A stretch of DNA of 64,000 bases from positions 248,001 to 312,000 of the forward strand of contig JACKKF010000005.1 in the NCBI GenBank assembly GCA_020637555.1. Direction: 5' to 3'. Position numbers and translations under genes: made by a program. Below the pieces are notes generated by a model that saw only the letters and a list, made by a program, of their open reading frames with translations, had not been told where the DNA came from and did no database searches. The DNA is from Rhodobacter sp. GTDB taxonomy: Bacteria > Pseudomonadota > Alphaproteobacteria > Rhodobacterales > Rhodobacteraceae. How positions within the stretch are numbered: position 1 is the first letter of the stretch; the number at the start of each line of letters is the position of its first letter. Positions 33,798 to 42,890 of the stretch are shown one piece after another.

Positions 33798-35165
33798 ATG
33801 ATCAGCCTCGCGATCACAGTCCTGGTTCTGGCGGTGCTGGCGATCGCCTACCGCACGGGCCTCAGCCGCAGCCTGGGGCTGGCCCGCGAAGGCGTTCGCC
33901 TGCACAGCCGTCCGCAGTATCATGGCGCGCTCGTCGCGCTGTGGGCGACGATCCCGTTGCTGCTGGTTCTGCTGATCTGGGGCCTGGCATCGGGCTGGCT
34001 GGATGCCTGGTATACCGACAGCCTGATTCCCTCCGGGATCGCGGCCGGGCCCGACCGGGTCGCGGCCGCGCAGCGCGTGAACAACCTGGCGACCGGCTTT
34101 GGCGTCGCCGGCGATCTGGCCGACTGGGAGGGCCCCGCGGGGCAGGCCCTGGCCGCGTTTCGGCAGGCGATCCTGCTGGGGGCCGTGGCGCTGGGCGCGA
34201 TCCTGGCCATCGGCGGGCTGGTCTTTGCCCGGGGGCGGCTGACCGCCCGCACCCGCGCCCGCAACCAGGTGGAAACGGTCATCAAGCTGGCGCTGATCCT
34301 GTGTTCGGTCATCGCGATCTTCACCACGCTCGGCATCGTGATTTCGCTGATCTTCGAGACGGTGCGCTTCTTTACCTTCGTGTCCCCGTCGGAATTCTTC
34401 TTTGGCACGGTCTGGAACCCGCGGTATTCCACCACGTCGAATGCGGCGACCGGCGGCTACGGCATGTTGCCCCTGCTGGTCGGCACGCTGATGATCGCCA
34501 CGATCGCGATGCTGGTGGCGATTCCGGTCGGGCTGATGACGGCGGTCTGGCTGACGCAATATGCCTCGCCCCGGTTGCGCAACATCGTGAAACCCGCGGT
34601 CGAGGTCCTGGCCGGCATTCCGACCATCGTCTACGGCTTCTTTGCGCTGGTCACGGTGGGCCCTTTCCTGCATGGCGCCGGGGCCGCGATCGGGCTGGAT
34701 GTGAACGCCACCTCGGCCCTGACGGCCGGGATCGTGATGGGGATCATGATCATCCCCTTCATCAGTTCGCTCAGCGATGACATCATCCGCCAGGTGCCCC
34801 GCGCCATGCGCGACGGGTCGCTGGGGCTGGGGGCGACAAAGTCGGAAACCATCCGCAACGTGATCGTCCCGGCGGCGCTGCCGGGCATCGTCGGCGCGAT
34901 CCTGCTGGCCGTCAGCCGGGCCATCGGCGAGACGATGATCGTGGTTCTGGCGGCCGGAAACGCGCCCGTTCTGCGGTTCAACCCGGCAGAGCCGACCTCG
35001 AGTTTCACGGTGACCATCGTTGCCGCCCTGACCGGGGACAGCGACTTTGCCTCGCCGCAGTCGCTGGTGGCCTTTGCCCTGGGGCTGACGCTGTTCGTCA
35101 TCACGCTGGCGCTGAATATCGGTGCGCTTGCCATCGTTCGGAAATACCGGGAGCAATACGAATGA
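33798..35165 (+). CDS. pstC: Phosphate ABC transporter permease
   Basis: The 455-residue permease is longer than the E. coli protein (about 320) because of an extra N-terminal membrane region (residues 1-170, with helices at about 1-18 and 43-64), as in other alphaproteobacteria. The core has GTVWNPRYSTTSNAATGGYGMLPLLVGTLMIATIA and the transport signature EVLAGIPTIVYGFFALVTVGP, plus LGLGATKSETIRNVIVPAALPGIV. Its stop overlaps the pstA start (ATGA). Confidence 0.95.
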   Translation: MISLAITVLVLAVLAIAYRTGLSRSLGLAREGVRLHSRPQYHGALVALWATIPLLLVLLIWGLASGWLDAWYTDSLIPSGIAAGPDRVAAAQRVNNLATGFGVAGDLADWEGPAGQALAAFRQAILLGAVALGAILAIGGLVFARGRLTARTRARNQVETVIKLALILCSVIAIFTTLGIVISLIFETVRFFTFVSPSEFFFGTVWNPRYSTTSNAATGGYGMLPLLVGTLMIATIAMLVAIPVGLMTAVWLTQYASPRLRNIVKPAVEVLAGIPTIVYGFFALVTVGPFLHGAGAAIGLDVNATSALTAGIVMGIMIIPFISSLSDDIIRQVPRAMRDGSLGLGATKSETIRNVIVPAALPGIVGAILLAVSRAIGETMIVVLAAGNAPVLRFNPAEPTSSFTVTIVAALTGDSDFASPQSLVAFALGLTLFVITLALNIGALAIVRKYREQYE

Positions 35166-36535
35166 CCGCGATCGACACCGCCCCGGCCGGGTCCGCCGCA
35201 GACGAGAACGCGCGCCGCCGGGCACAGATCCGTCGCTCGCTGACCCGCCGCAACCGGGCCGAGACGCGCTTTCGCCTGCTGGGCCTGGGATCGGCGCTGG
35301 CGGCGATGGCCTTTGTCGCGGTGTTGTTCGGCAACATCCTGTCGCATGGTCTGCCGGCGTTCTGGCAATACACGCTGGATGCCGAGGTCACGTTTGACGC
35401 CGCGGTGATCCGTGTCCCCGAACGCCCGGTGCAAGGCGCCGATCAATCCGACGCCGAGTTCCGGGCCGCGATGCTGTCCTGGCAGCGCCGGCTGGCGATG
35501 GTCAACTGGAACCGGCTGATCGTCGCCTCGGTTCAGGCGGCCGCGCCCGGGCAACAGATCGACGACCGCGCGGCGGTGTCGGTGATCGATTCCGGCGTGC
35601 GCTTCGTGCTGCGCGACATGGTGGCCGACAATCCGGCGCTGATCGGTCAGACCGTGCCGGTGCGGATGCTGTTGTCCGCCGACGGCGACAACTGGGCCAA
35701 GGGCCGGATCAGCCGCGACCTGCCGGACGCACGCCAGCAACTGAGCCGCCCGGCGCGCGACTGGATCGACAGCCTCATGGCGCAGGGCACCGTGCACCGC
35801 GCCTTTGCCTGGCATATCTTCACCAACGTGGACAGCCGCACGTCACCGGCCTCGGCCGGTCTGGCGGGGGCGTTCGTCGGATCGCTCTACATGATGATCG
35901 TGGTGATCCTGCTGGCGGTGCCGATCGGCGTGGCCAGCGCGATCTACCTGGAGGAATTCGCCCCCCGCAATCGCGCCACCGACCTGATCGAGGTGAACAT
36001 CAACAACCTGGCGGCGGTTCCGTCGATCGTCTTCGGTCTGTTGGGCGCTGCGGTCTTCATCAACATCTTCCACCTGCCGTTTTCCGCGCCGCTTGTGGGC
36101 GGGCTGGTGCTGACGCTGATGACCCTGCCGACGATCATCATCGCCACGCGGTCGTCGCTGCGGGCCGTGCCCCCGTCGCTGCGACAGGCGGCGCTGGGTC
36201 TCGGGGCCTCGCGCACGCAGATGGTGTTCCACCACGTCCTGCCGGTGACGTTCCCGGGGATCCTGACCGCGTCGATCCTGGGGGTTGCTCAGGCCCTGGG
36301 GGAAACCGCGCCGCTGCTGCTGATCGGCATGAACGCCTTTGTCGCGAACATTCCTGCGACACCGATGGAACAATCCGCCGCGCTGCCGGTGCAGATCTAT
36401 CTGTGGCAGGGCAACGAGAACCGCAATTTCTTCGAACCCCGCACCTTCGCCGCGATCATCGTGCTGCTGGGCCTGATGATCCTGCTCAACGCGCTGGCCA
36501 TCTGGCTGCGCGGCCGCCTGGAAAGGAAAGCCTGA
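35162..36535 (+). CDS. pstA: Phosphate ABC transporter permease
   Basis: The 457-residue second phosphate permease also has a long N-terminal part: a first helix (about 40-65), then a roughly 170-residue periplasmic region (VTFDAAVIRVPERPVQG and following), then the six-helix core with EEFAPRNRATDLIEVNINNLAAVPSIVFGLLG and LGLGASRTQMVFHHVLPVTFPGI. Long forms of this kind are usual in Rhodobacterales. It starts within the pstC stop. Confidence 0.95.
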   Translation: MTAIDTAPAGSAADENARRRAQIRRSLTRRNRAETRFRLLGLGSALAAMAFVAVLFGNILSHGLPAFWQYTLDAEVTFDAAVIRVPERPVQGADQSDAEFRAAMLSWQRRLAMVNWNRLIVASVQAAAPGQQIDDRAAVSVIDSGVRFVLRDMVADNPALIGQTVPVRMLLSADGDNWAKGRISRDLPDARQQLSRPARDWIDSLMAQGTVHRAFAWHIFTNVDSRTSPASAGLAGAFVGSLYMMIVVILLAVPIGVASAIYLEEFAPRNRATDLIEVNINNLAAVPSIVFGLLGAAVFINIFHLPFSAPLVGGLVLTLMTLPTIIIATRSSLRAVPPSLRQAALGLGASRTQMVFHHVLPVTFPGILTASILGVAQALGETAPLLLIGMNAFVANIPATPMEQSAALPVQIYLWQGNENRNFFEPRTFAAIIVLLGLMILLNALAIWLRGRLERKA

Positions 36536-36536
36536 G

Positions 36537-37352
36537 ATGAGCGCGCCCCTGACGACCATTCGCCCCACCGCGTCGGCCCTGGATGGCGACGCCCGCGCCA
36601 ACCGCATCTCGGCGCGTGACGTGACGGTGCACTACGGCCCGAAACAGGCGATCTTCGATGTGTCGATGGAGATCCCCGAACGATCGGTCACGGCGTTCAT
36701 CGGGCCCTCGGGGTGCGGCAAGTCCACGTTCCTGCGTTGCTTCAATCGCATGAACGACACCATCGAGGGCTGCCGCGTCGGCGGGACCATCACCATCGAC
36801 GGCGAGGACATCCACGACCCGGCTCTGGATGTGGTGGAACTGCGCGCGCGCGTGGGCATGGTGTTCCAGAAACCGAACCCGTTTCCCAAGTCGATCTATG
36901 ACAACATCGCCTATGGACCGCGCATCCACGGACTGGTCCGGGGCAAGGCCGAAACCGACGCCCTGGTCGAAAGCGCGCTGCAGAAGGCCGGGCTGTGGAA
37001 AGAGGTCGCGGATCGGCTGGACGCCCCCGGCACCGGCCTGTCGGGCGGGCAGCAGCAACGCCTGTGCATCGCCCGCGCCATCGCCACGGGTCCCGAAGTG
37101 ATCCTGATGGATGAACCCTGCTCGGCGCTGGATCCGATCGCCACAGCGGTGGTCGAGGACCTGATTCACGAGCTGAAAGAGCAATACACCATCGTCATCG
37201 TGACCCATTCGATGCAACAGGCCGCCCGGGTCAGCCAGAAGACCGCGTTCTTCCACCTGGGCAAGCTGATCGAATACGGCGAGACCGAGCAGATCTTCGT
37301 CAATCCGCGCGAGAAGCAGACCGAAGCCTATATCACCGGCCGCATCGGCTGA
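36537..37352 (+). CDS. pstB: Phosphate ABC transporter ATP-binding protein
   Basis: The 271-residue ATPase carries Walker A GPSGCGKST (56-64) with the PstB-typical FLRCFNRMNDTIEGCRV after it, signature LSGGQQQRLCIARAIA, Walker B VILMDEPCSALDPIAT and H-loop VTHSMQQAARVSQ. It follows pstA by one base. No phoU or phoB follows; instead a repeat element separates it from convergent nagA, so those regulators must be elsewhere. Confidence 0.97.
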   Translation: MSAPLTTIRPTASALDGDARANRISARDVTVHYGPKQAIFDVSMEIPERSVTAFIGPSGCGKSTFLRCFNRMNDTIEGCRVGGTITIDGEDIHDPALDVVELRARVGMVFQKPNPFPKSIYDNIAYGPRIHGLVRGKAETDALVESALQKAGLWKEVADRLDAPGTGLSGGQQQRLCIARAIATGPEVILMDEPCSALDPIATAVVEDLIHELKEQYTIVIVTHSMQQAARVSQKTAFFHLGKLIEYGETEQIFVNPREKQTEAYITGRIG

Positions 37353-37378
37353 AGCCCCGGCTCATCGGAGCGCGGGGT

Positions 37379-37519
37379 GGTTTCGCCCTCGGGCGGAAGG
37401 CCGCAGGCCTTCAGTCCTCGGGCGACAGGGCGCGCGCTGGCGCGCGCGAAGGGGGGCTTTCCGCCCCCCTCTTTGCTGCGCAAATTCACCCCCCGAGGAT
37501 ATTTGACGCACAAAGAGGG
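37379..37519. repeat. About 140-bp intergenic repeat, copy A (3' ends of pstB and nagA)
   Basis: This GC-rich block holds several hairpins (AAGGCC-GCAG-GCCTT type, GCGCGC-TG-GCGCGC, and GGGGGGC-TTTCC-GCCCCCC at 37451-37469) and ends in CCCCCCGAGGATATTTGACG then CACAAAGAG. A near-identical copy in inverse orientation lies at 48720-48860. It separates the convergent genes pstB and nagA, and its distal end runs into nagA, providing the last ten codons and stop. The strong GC hairpin followed by TCTTTG may terminate pstB transcription. Confidence 0.8.
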
Positions 37520-38634
37520 AGCGGGACGCCCGCGCGCCAGGCAGCGGTCAGGGCCAGCTCGTCGGACAGGTGCACCAGGTCCGCGCGGGCACCGTGCACG
37601 AGGCGGCCGCGATCTGTGGCGCCGATCAGGGTGGCCGGAATGCGGGTCATCATGGCCAGGGCGCTCTCAATCGTGAGGCCCGCCTGATGTGTGATCCAGC
37701 GCAGGGACTGCGGCAGCGTGATGTCCGCGCCGGCAAGCGTGCCATCGTCGAGGGTGAGCCGCCCTTCGCCGCGCCGGATGCGGCGGCCGTTCAGGGTGAA
37801 CGCCGTCAGATCGCTGCCTGCGACCGCCATCGCGTCGGTGACGACATGGAGACGCCCGGCGGCCAGCCGCGCGGCCAGACGAAAGGCCGTCGGCGCGACG
37901 TGGACGCCATCGGCGATGATGCCCGCCGCGGCGTGACTGTCGAGGGCCGCGCCGACCAGCCCCGGCGCGCGATGCGCGAGCGGGGACATCGCGTTGTAGA
38001 GATGCGTCACCGCGCGCGCGCCGGCGTCGAGGGCCGCGCGGGCCGCGTCTTCGGTGCAGTCGCTGTGGCCGAGACTGACCACGGCGCCCGCCGCCGCCAG
38101 CGTCGCGATCTGCGCCGGGGTCGCGGCCTCGGGCGCCAGGGTCACCATCAGCGCGGGAAGGTCCTGCGCGGCGCGGGTCAGCTGGGCCAGATCGGCATCC
38201 GTCATCGGCCGGATCAGGGCCCGATCATGCGCGCCCTTGCGGCGTGGATCGAGATGTGGCCCTTCCAGATGCAGCCCCAGGAAGCCGGGCAACCCGGTGC
38301 GGGCGGCGCGCAGACCGGCCTGGATCACCGCCTGCGTGGTGTCCGGGTCGGCGGTGATCAGCGTCGGCAGCAGTCCCGTGGTGCCCAGCCCGGCATGGGC
38401 GGCGCAGATTGCCGCCAGGGCGGCGTCGGGGTCGCCCTGACCCAGCAGCGCGCCGCCACCGCCGTTGACCTGGAGGTCGACGAACCCGGGCGCCAGGATG
38501 CCGCCGCGCAGGTCCAGGCCGCTGCCCGTGTCTGGCACCAGACCGGCGATGCGGCCGCCTTCGACCGCCAGGGCCATCCCGTCGTGCAGCCTTTCGCCGT
38601 CGAATATCCGCGCCCCGCGCCAGATCTGCCGCAT
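37486..38634 (-). CDS. nagA: N-acetylglucosamine-6-phosphate deacetylase
   Basis: The 382-residue amidohydrolase removes acetate from GlcNAc-6-phosphate. It shows the NagA blocks ILAPGFVDLQVNGGGG, LHLEGPHLDPRRKGAHD, SLGHSDCTEDAARAALDAG, THLYNAMSPLAHRAPGLVGA and HVVTDAMAVAG with the catalytic Asp. The last residues, PLCASNILGG and the stop, are encoded by the 3' end of the intergenic repeat at 37379-37519, so the natural end of this gene has been replaced or extended by it. The gene lies downstream of urtE, 61 bases away, on the same strand. Confidence 0.92.
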   Translation of the reverse strand: MRQIWRGARIFDGERLHDGMALAVEGGRIAGLVPDTGSGLDLRGGILAPGFVDLQVNGGGGALLGQGDPDAALAAICAAHAGLGTTGLLPTLITADPDTTQAVIQAGLRAARTGLPGFLGLHLEGPHLDPRRKGAHDRALIRPMTDADLAQLTRAAQDLPALMVTLAPEAATPAQIATLAAAGAVVSLGHSDCTEDAARAALDAGARAVTHLYNAMSPLAHRAPGLVGAALDSHAAAGIIADGVHVAPTAFRLAARLAAGRLHVVTDAMAVAGSDLTAFTLNGRRIRRGEGRLTLDDGTLAGADITLPQSLRWITHQAGLTIESALAMMTRIPATLIGATDRGRLVHGARADLVHLSDELALTAAWRAGVPLPLCASNILGG

Positions 38635-38695
38635 GTCGCCGCCCCTTGTGCCTGACGCGCCCAGAAAACCACAGGGCGCGCGCGGGGGAAAGCGG

Positions 38696-39397
38696 TCAGA
38701 CGGTGAGCCAGCGGCGAAGCTCGGTCTCGGACCGGGCGATGTCGGCGCGCGTTCCGGCCATGACGGCCTCGCCCCGGTCCAGCACCACGAAACGGTCGGC
38801 CAGGCCCTTGGCAAAGTCGAAATACTGTTCCACCAGCACGACCCCCATGCCGACCTGGTCGCGCAGATAGACGATGGCGCGCCCGATGTCCTTGATGATC
38901 GACGGCTGGATGCCCTCGGTCGGTTCGTCCAGAACCAGCAGCCGCGGCTGCATGACCATGGCCCGCCCGATCGCAAGCTGCTGCTGCTGCCCGCCGGACA
39001 GGTCGCCGCCGCGCCGGTTCATCATCTGCAGGAGGACGGGAAACAGTTCGAACACGGCATCAGGGATCCGGCGGGCACCGCGCGGCAGCGTGGCAAAGGC
39101 CGCCTCGAGGTTCTCGCGCACGCTGAGCAGCGGGAAGATCTCGCGTCCCTGGGGCACATAGGCGATGCCGCGCCGGGCCCGTTCGGCGGCAGAGAGCCGG
39201 CCGATGTCCGCCCCCTGCCAGCGGATCGATCCGCCCGAGATCGCGTGCCGCCCGGTGATTGCCCGCATGAGCGAGGTCTTGCCCACCCCGTTGCGGCCCA
39301 GCACGGCGGTGATCTGCCCCTCCTCGGCGGTCAGCGAGATGCCTTTGAGCGCCTGTGCGGCGCCGTAATGCAGCGTCAGGTCCGTCAGTTCCAGCAT
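38696..39397 (-). CDS. urtE: Urea ABC transporter ATP-binding protein UrtE
   Basis: The 233-residue ATPase belongs to the LivF-like branch. It has Walker A GRNGVGKTS, signature LSGGQQQQLAIGRAM, Walker B LLVLDEPTEGIQPSIIKDIGRAI (the TEGIQPSII run is typical of UrtE) and H-loop VEQYFDFA. It is the last of five consecutive urt genes and starts one base after urtD ends. Confidence 0.94.
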   Translation of the reverse strand: MLELTDLTLHYGAAQALKGISLTAEEGQITAVLGRNGVGKTSLMRAITGRHAISGGSIRWQGADIGRLSAAERARRGIAYVPQGREIFPLLSVRENLEAAFATLPRGARRIPDAVFELFPVLLQMMNRRGGDLSGGQQQQLAIGRAMVMQPRLLVLDEPTEGIQPSIIKDIGRAIVYLRDQVGMGVVLVEQYFDFAKGLADRFVVLDRGEAVMAGTRADIARSETELRRWLTV

Positions 39398-39398
39398 G

Positions 39399-40166
39399 TC
39401 AGCGCCCCAGATACACGTCGATCACATCCGCCCGCGCCGACACATGGTCGAGCGAGCCTTCGGCCAGGACCGCGCCCTGATGCAGAACGGTCACCCGGCA
39501 ATTCAGCGCGCGCACAAAGTCCATGTCGTGTTCGACCACGATGACCGTGCGCGCGCCGGCGATGGATTTCAGCAGCGCGGCGGTTTCCATCGTCTCGGCG
39601 TCGGTCATGCCCGCGGCGGGCTCGTCGATCAGCAGAAGCGCAGGGTCCTGGGCCAGCAGCATGCCGATTTCCAGCCATTGCTTCTGCCCGTGGCTGAGAT
39701 TGGCCGCCTGGTCCTGCCGTTGCGGCGCCAGGCGGATCTGCTCCAGCAGGGCCGTGACGCGGGCGTCCTCGTCCGCCGTGCGCCGGTGCAGGAGGGTGGC
39801 AAGGACACCGCGCGGCGCCTTCAGCGCCAGGCGGAGGTTGTCTTCGACGCTGTGCGTTTCGAACACCGTGGGCTTCTGGAACTTGCGCCCGATCCCCAGC
39901 CGCGCGACCGCGGCCTCGTCGAGGCGCGTCAGATCGGTGTCCCCGTTCCACAGAACCACACCCGCATCGGGCCGGGTCTTGCCGGTGATGATGTCCATCA
40001 TCGTGGTCTTGCCCGCGCCATTCGGGCCGATGACGGCGCGCAGTTCGCCCGGCTGAACCGCCAGCGACAGGCCGTTGATCGCCTTGAACCCGTCGAAGCT
40101 GCGGCTGACACCGTCCAGATAGAGCTGGGCCGCCGCCCTGGTGGCGCCGATGGCCGGGGGCGTCAT
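39399..40166 (-). CDS. urtD: Urea ABC transporter ATP-binding protein UrtD
   Basis: The 255-residue LivG-like ATPase has Walker A GPNGAGKTT followed by MMDIITGKTRPDAG, which is characteristic of UrtD, then signature LSHGQKQWLEIGMLLAQ and Walker B LLLIDEPAAGMTDAET. The start at 40166 overlaps the urtC stop; a longer frame into urtC is a shadow. The DGFKAINGLSL segment after the first strand is also typical. Confidence 0.94.
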   Translation of the reverse strand: MTPPAIGATRAAAQLYLDGVSRSFDGFKAINGLSLAVQPGELRAVIGPNGAGKTTMMDIITGKTRPDAGVVLWNGDTDLTRLDEAAVARLGIGRKFQKPTVFETHSVEDNLRLALKAPRGVLATLLHRRTADEDARVTALLEQIRLAPQRQDQAANLSHGQKQWLEIGMLLAQDPALLLIDEPAAGMTDAETMETAALLKSIAGARTVIVVEHDMDFVRALNCRVTVLHQGAVLAEGSLDHVSARADVIDVYLGR

Positions 40167-41227
40167 GCCGACACCTCGGCGCGCGGGCGCGGGCGGGCGA
40201 ACCGCGCGGCCAGTCCCAGCAACCCGTTCGGCAGCGCCAGCGTCACCAGGATGAAGAGCCCCCCCAGCGCGAACAGCCACAGGTCAGGGAAGGTGGCCGT
40301 CAGCCAGCTTTTCAACGCCACCACGACCAGCGCCCCAAGGGCCGCGCCGACCAGCGTCCCGCGCCCGCCGAGGGCCACCCACACGACGATCTCGATCGAG
40401 TTGGCGGGGGCGAATTCCCCGGGGTTGATGATGCCGACCTGCGGAACATAGAGCGCGCCGGCAAGCCCGGCCATCATCGCGGACACGGTAAAGACAAAGA
40501 CCGAATACCCTTCGACCCGATACCCCAGAAAGCGCGTTCGGCTTTCCGCGTCGCGCACCGCGACCAGCACCTTGCCCGCCTTGGAGGTGACGATGGCGCG
40601 GGCCAGGATCAGGCAGCCCGCCAATGCCGCCGCACTCAACCCGAACAGCGCAAGGCGGGTCGCAGGCGCGGACAGCGAAAACCCCAGAACCTCGCGGAAG
40701 TCGGTCAGTCCGTTGTTGCCGCCAAAGCCCATCTCGTTGCGGAAGAAGGCCAGCAGCAGGGCATAGGTCAGCGCCTGGGTAATGATCGACAGATAGACGC
40801 CCGACACCCGGCTGCGAAAGGCGAACCAGCCAAAGACGAACGCCAGCAGCCCCGGCACGACCAGTGCCATGAGCGCGGCATAGGGGAAGCTGGCAAATCC
40901 CCACCAGAACCACGGCAGATGGTCATAGCCCAGAAAGACCATGAAATCCGGCAGGTCCGGGTTCGCATAGACACCCCGCGCGCCGATCTCGCGCATCAGG
41001 TGCATGCCCATCGCGTAGCCCCCCAGCGCGAAAAAGGCGCCGTGGCCCAGGGACAGGATGCCCGCATAGCCCCAGCACAGATCCAGCGCGACGGCGAGCA
41101 GCGCATAGCACAGGTATTTGCCCATCAGCGGGATCAGGTGCGTCGGCAGCACCAGCGGCGCGGCCAGCGTGGCGAGGGCGAGCGCGGCCAGGAACAATCC
41201 GGTGCGACGGTCGATCAGACGGGTCAT
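40163..41227 (-). CDS. urtC: Urea ABC transporter permease UrtC
   Basis: The 354-residue LivM-like permease has about ten hydrophobic helices. It carries the family blocks GYAGILSLGHGAFFALGGYAMGMHLMR near the N-terminus and SLSAPATRLALFGLSAAAL, VLVAVRDAESRTRFLGYRVEGYSVF and PQVGIINPGEFAPANSIEIVVWVALGGRGTLVGA. The long loop around YANPDLPDFMVFLGYDHLPWFWWGF is typical of UrtC. It follows urtB by three bases. Confidence 0.94.
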   Translation of the reverse strand: MTRLIDRRTGLFLAALALATLAAPLVLPTHLIPLMGKYLCYALLAVALDLCWGYAGILSLGHGAFFALGGYAMGMHLMREIGARGVYANPDLPDFMVFLGYDHLPWFWWGFASFPYAALMALVVPGLLAFVFGWFAFRSRVSGVYLSIITQALTYALLLAFFRNEMGFGGNNGLTDFREVLGFSLSAPATRLALFGLSAAALAGCLILARAIVTSKAGKVLVAVRDAESRTRFLGYRVEGYSVFVFTVSAMMAGLAGALYVPQVGIINPGEFAPANSIEIVVWVALGGRGTLVGAALGALVVVALKSWLTATFPDLWLFALGGLFILVTLALPNGLLGLAARFARPRPRAEVSA

Positions 41228-41230
41228 GGC

Positions 41231-42826
41231 TCAGCCCTCGGCGGCGCGGCCGCGCTGCGGGAACAGGCCGCGCGGACGCTTCTGGATGAACAGGATGATG
41301 AAGATCAGGATCAGGATCTTGCCCAGGACGGCCCCGGCCCAGGGCTCGAGCACCTTGTTGGCGATGCCCAGGCCCATCGCGGCGGCAAGGGTGCCCCACA
41401 GGTTGCCGACCCCGCCAAAGACCACGACCAGGAAGCTGTCGATGATATAGCCCTGTCCCAGGTTCGGCGACACGTTGTCGATCTGGCTGAGCGCGACACC
41501 GGCAAGCCCGGCGATCCCCGCGCCCAGGCCAAAGGTCAGCGCATCCACCCGTCCGGTGCGAATGCCCAGGTTCGCGGCCATGGCCCGGTTCTGCGTGACC
41601 GCGCGCATCTGCAGGCCAAAGGCCGAATGACGCATCACCACCAACAGCCCCGCAAAGACCGCCAGCGCAAAGATGACGATGGCCAGACGCGATCCGGTCA
41701 GGGTCATTTCTCCCAGTTGCCAGGCGCCCGACATCCAGTCCGGCGTGCCGACCTCGCGGTTGGTCGGGCCAAAGAGCGTGCGCACCGCCTGTTGCAGGAT
41801 CAGGCTGACGCCCCAGGTCGCCAGCAGCGTTTCCAGCGGTCTGCCATAGAGGTGCCGCACGATGCCGCGCTCGATGGCGACGCCCACGGCGCCCACCAGC
41901 ACAAAGGCCAGCGGCACGGCGATGGCCAGCGACCAGCCGAACAGGTGCGGGGCCTGGGTGCGGATCGCCTCCTGCACGGCATAGGTCGTGTAGGCACCCA
42001 GCATCACCAGTTCGCCATGCGCCAGATTGATGACGCCCATCACGCCAAAGGTGATGGCCAGCCCGATCGCGGCCAACAGCAGGACCGATCCCAGCGACAC
42101 CCCGAACCACAGGGTTTGCGCCTGCGCCCAGACCGCCTGACGGCTGGCGGCCGCATCGAGCGCGCGGCTCACGGCCTGCGCCAGTGCCGGGTCGGCGGCC
42201 TCGCGGTAGGGGTTCAGCGCGGATTGCACCGTCAGCGCCGGGGCCGAGGACAGGGTCTCGACCGCGGCCATCCGGTCGGCGACTGGCGCGTCCGAGGCCA
42301 GGACCGCCGCCGCGTGGGCCCAACTCAGGGCCTGACGGATGCCGGGATCGTCCTCGGCCGCCATCGCGTCGGTCAGGGCGTCGATCTGCTCGGCATCGGG
42401 GGTGCGCAGCGCGGCCTCGGCGGCGGCGCGACGGCGCGATGGGTCGGGATCGGCCAGCGTCAGCATCCCCAACGCGGTGCGGATGGAGCGCCTGAGCCCG
42501 TTGTTCACCCGGATCGCCGTGGTCGAGCGGCTGGCAACCGGGCCCAGATCCTCGCCCGTCAGCACATCGGTCGCGGTCTGCGCCCCGCGCCCGCCCGTGA
42601 CCCGCACCACGCGGCCGTCGACGTTGCGTTGCTCCAGCGCGCGGTCCAGCAGCGCCTCGAGCACCGCCGCCGCGCGCGGATCGCCGGTGCGGCCGATCTG
42701 ATCGACCACGGCGGCGCGGTCAGCATAATCGCCCAGCGGCAGGCGGGCCACCAGATCGTCGAGGCTCTGGGACAGCGCGAGGCCGGGCAACAGCCACAGG
42801 GCCAGGCAAAGCGTCAGCAGGCGCAT
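41231..42826 (-). CDS. urtB: Urea ABC transporter permease UrtB
   Basis: The 531-residue protein has a signal peptide (about residues 1-20), an N-terminal roughly 200-residue helical-repeat domain of the HEAT type (DLVARLPLGDYADRAAVVDQIGRTGDPRAAAVLEALL and following), and a LivH-like permease domain from about residue 235. The permease part has GVMGVINLAHGELVMLGAYTTYAVQ and NLGQGYIIDSFLVVVFGGVGNLWGT. The large N-terminal extension distinguishes UrtB from branched-chain amino acid permeases. Confidence 0.95.
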   Translation of the reverse strand: MRLLTLCLALWLLPGLALSQSLDDLVARLPLGDYADRAAVVDQIGRTGDPRAAAVLEALLDRALEQRNVDGRVVRVTGGRGAQTATDVLTGEDLGPVASRSTTAIRVNNGLRRSIRTALGMLTLADPDPSRRRAAAEAALRTPDAEQIDALTDAMAAEDDPGIRQALSWAHAAAVLASDAPVADRMAAVETLSSAPALTVQSALNPYREAADPALAQAVSRALDAAASRQAVWAQAQTLWFGVSLGSVLLLAAIGLAITFGVMGVINLAHGELVMLGAYTTYAVQEAIRTQAPHLFGWSLAIAVPLAFVLVGAVGVAIERGIVRHLYGRPLETLLATWGVSLILQQAVRTLFGPTNREVGTPDWMSGAWQLGEMTLTGSRLAIVIFALAVFAGLLVVMRHSAFGLQMRAVTQNRAMAANLGIRTGRVDALTFGLGAGIAGLAGVALSQIDNVSPNLGQGYIIDSFLVVVFGGVGNLWGTLAAAMGLGIANKVLEPWAGAVLGKILILIFIILFIQKRPRGLFPQRGRAAEG

Positions 42827-42890
42827 GGCAGCTCCGGGTCGGAAAAGGGAAAAAGCGGGGGGCGGGAAGAGGGACGCCCCCCGCGGCGGC

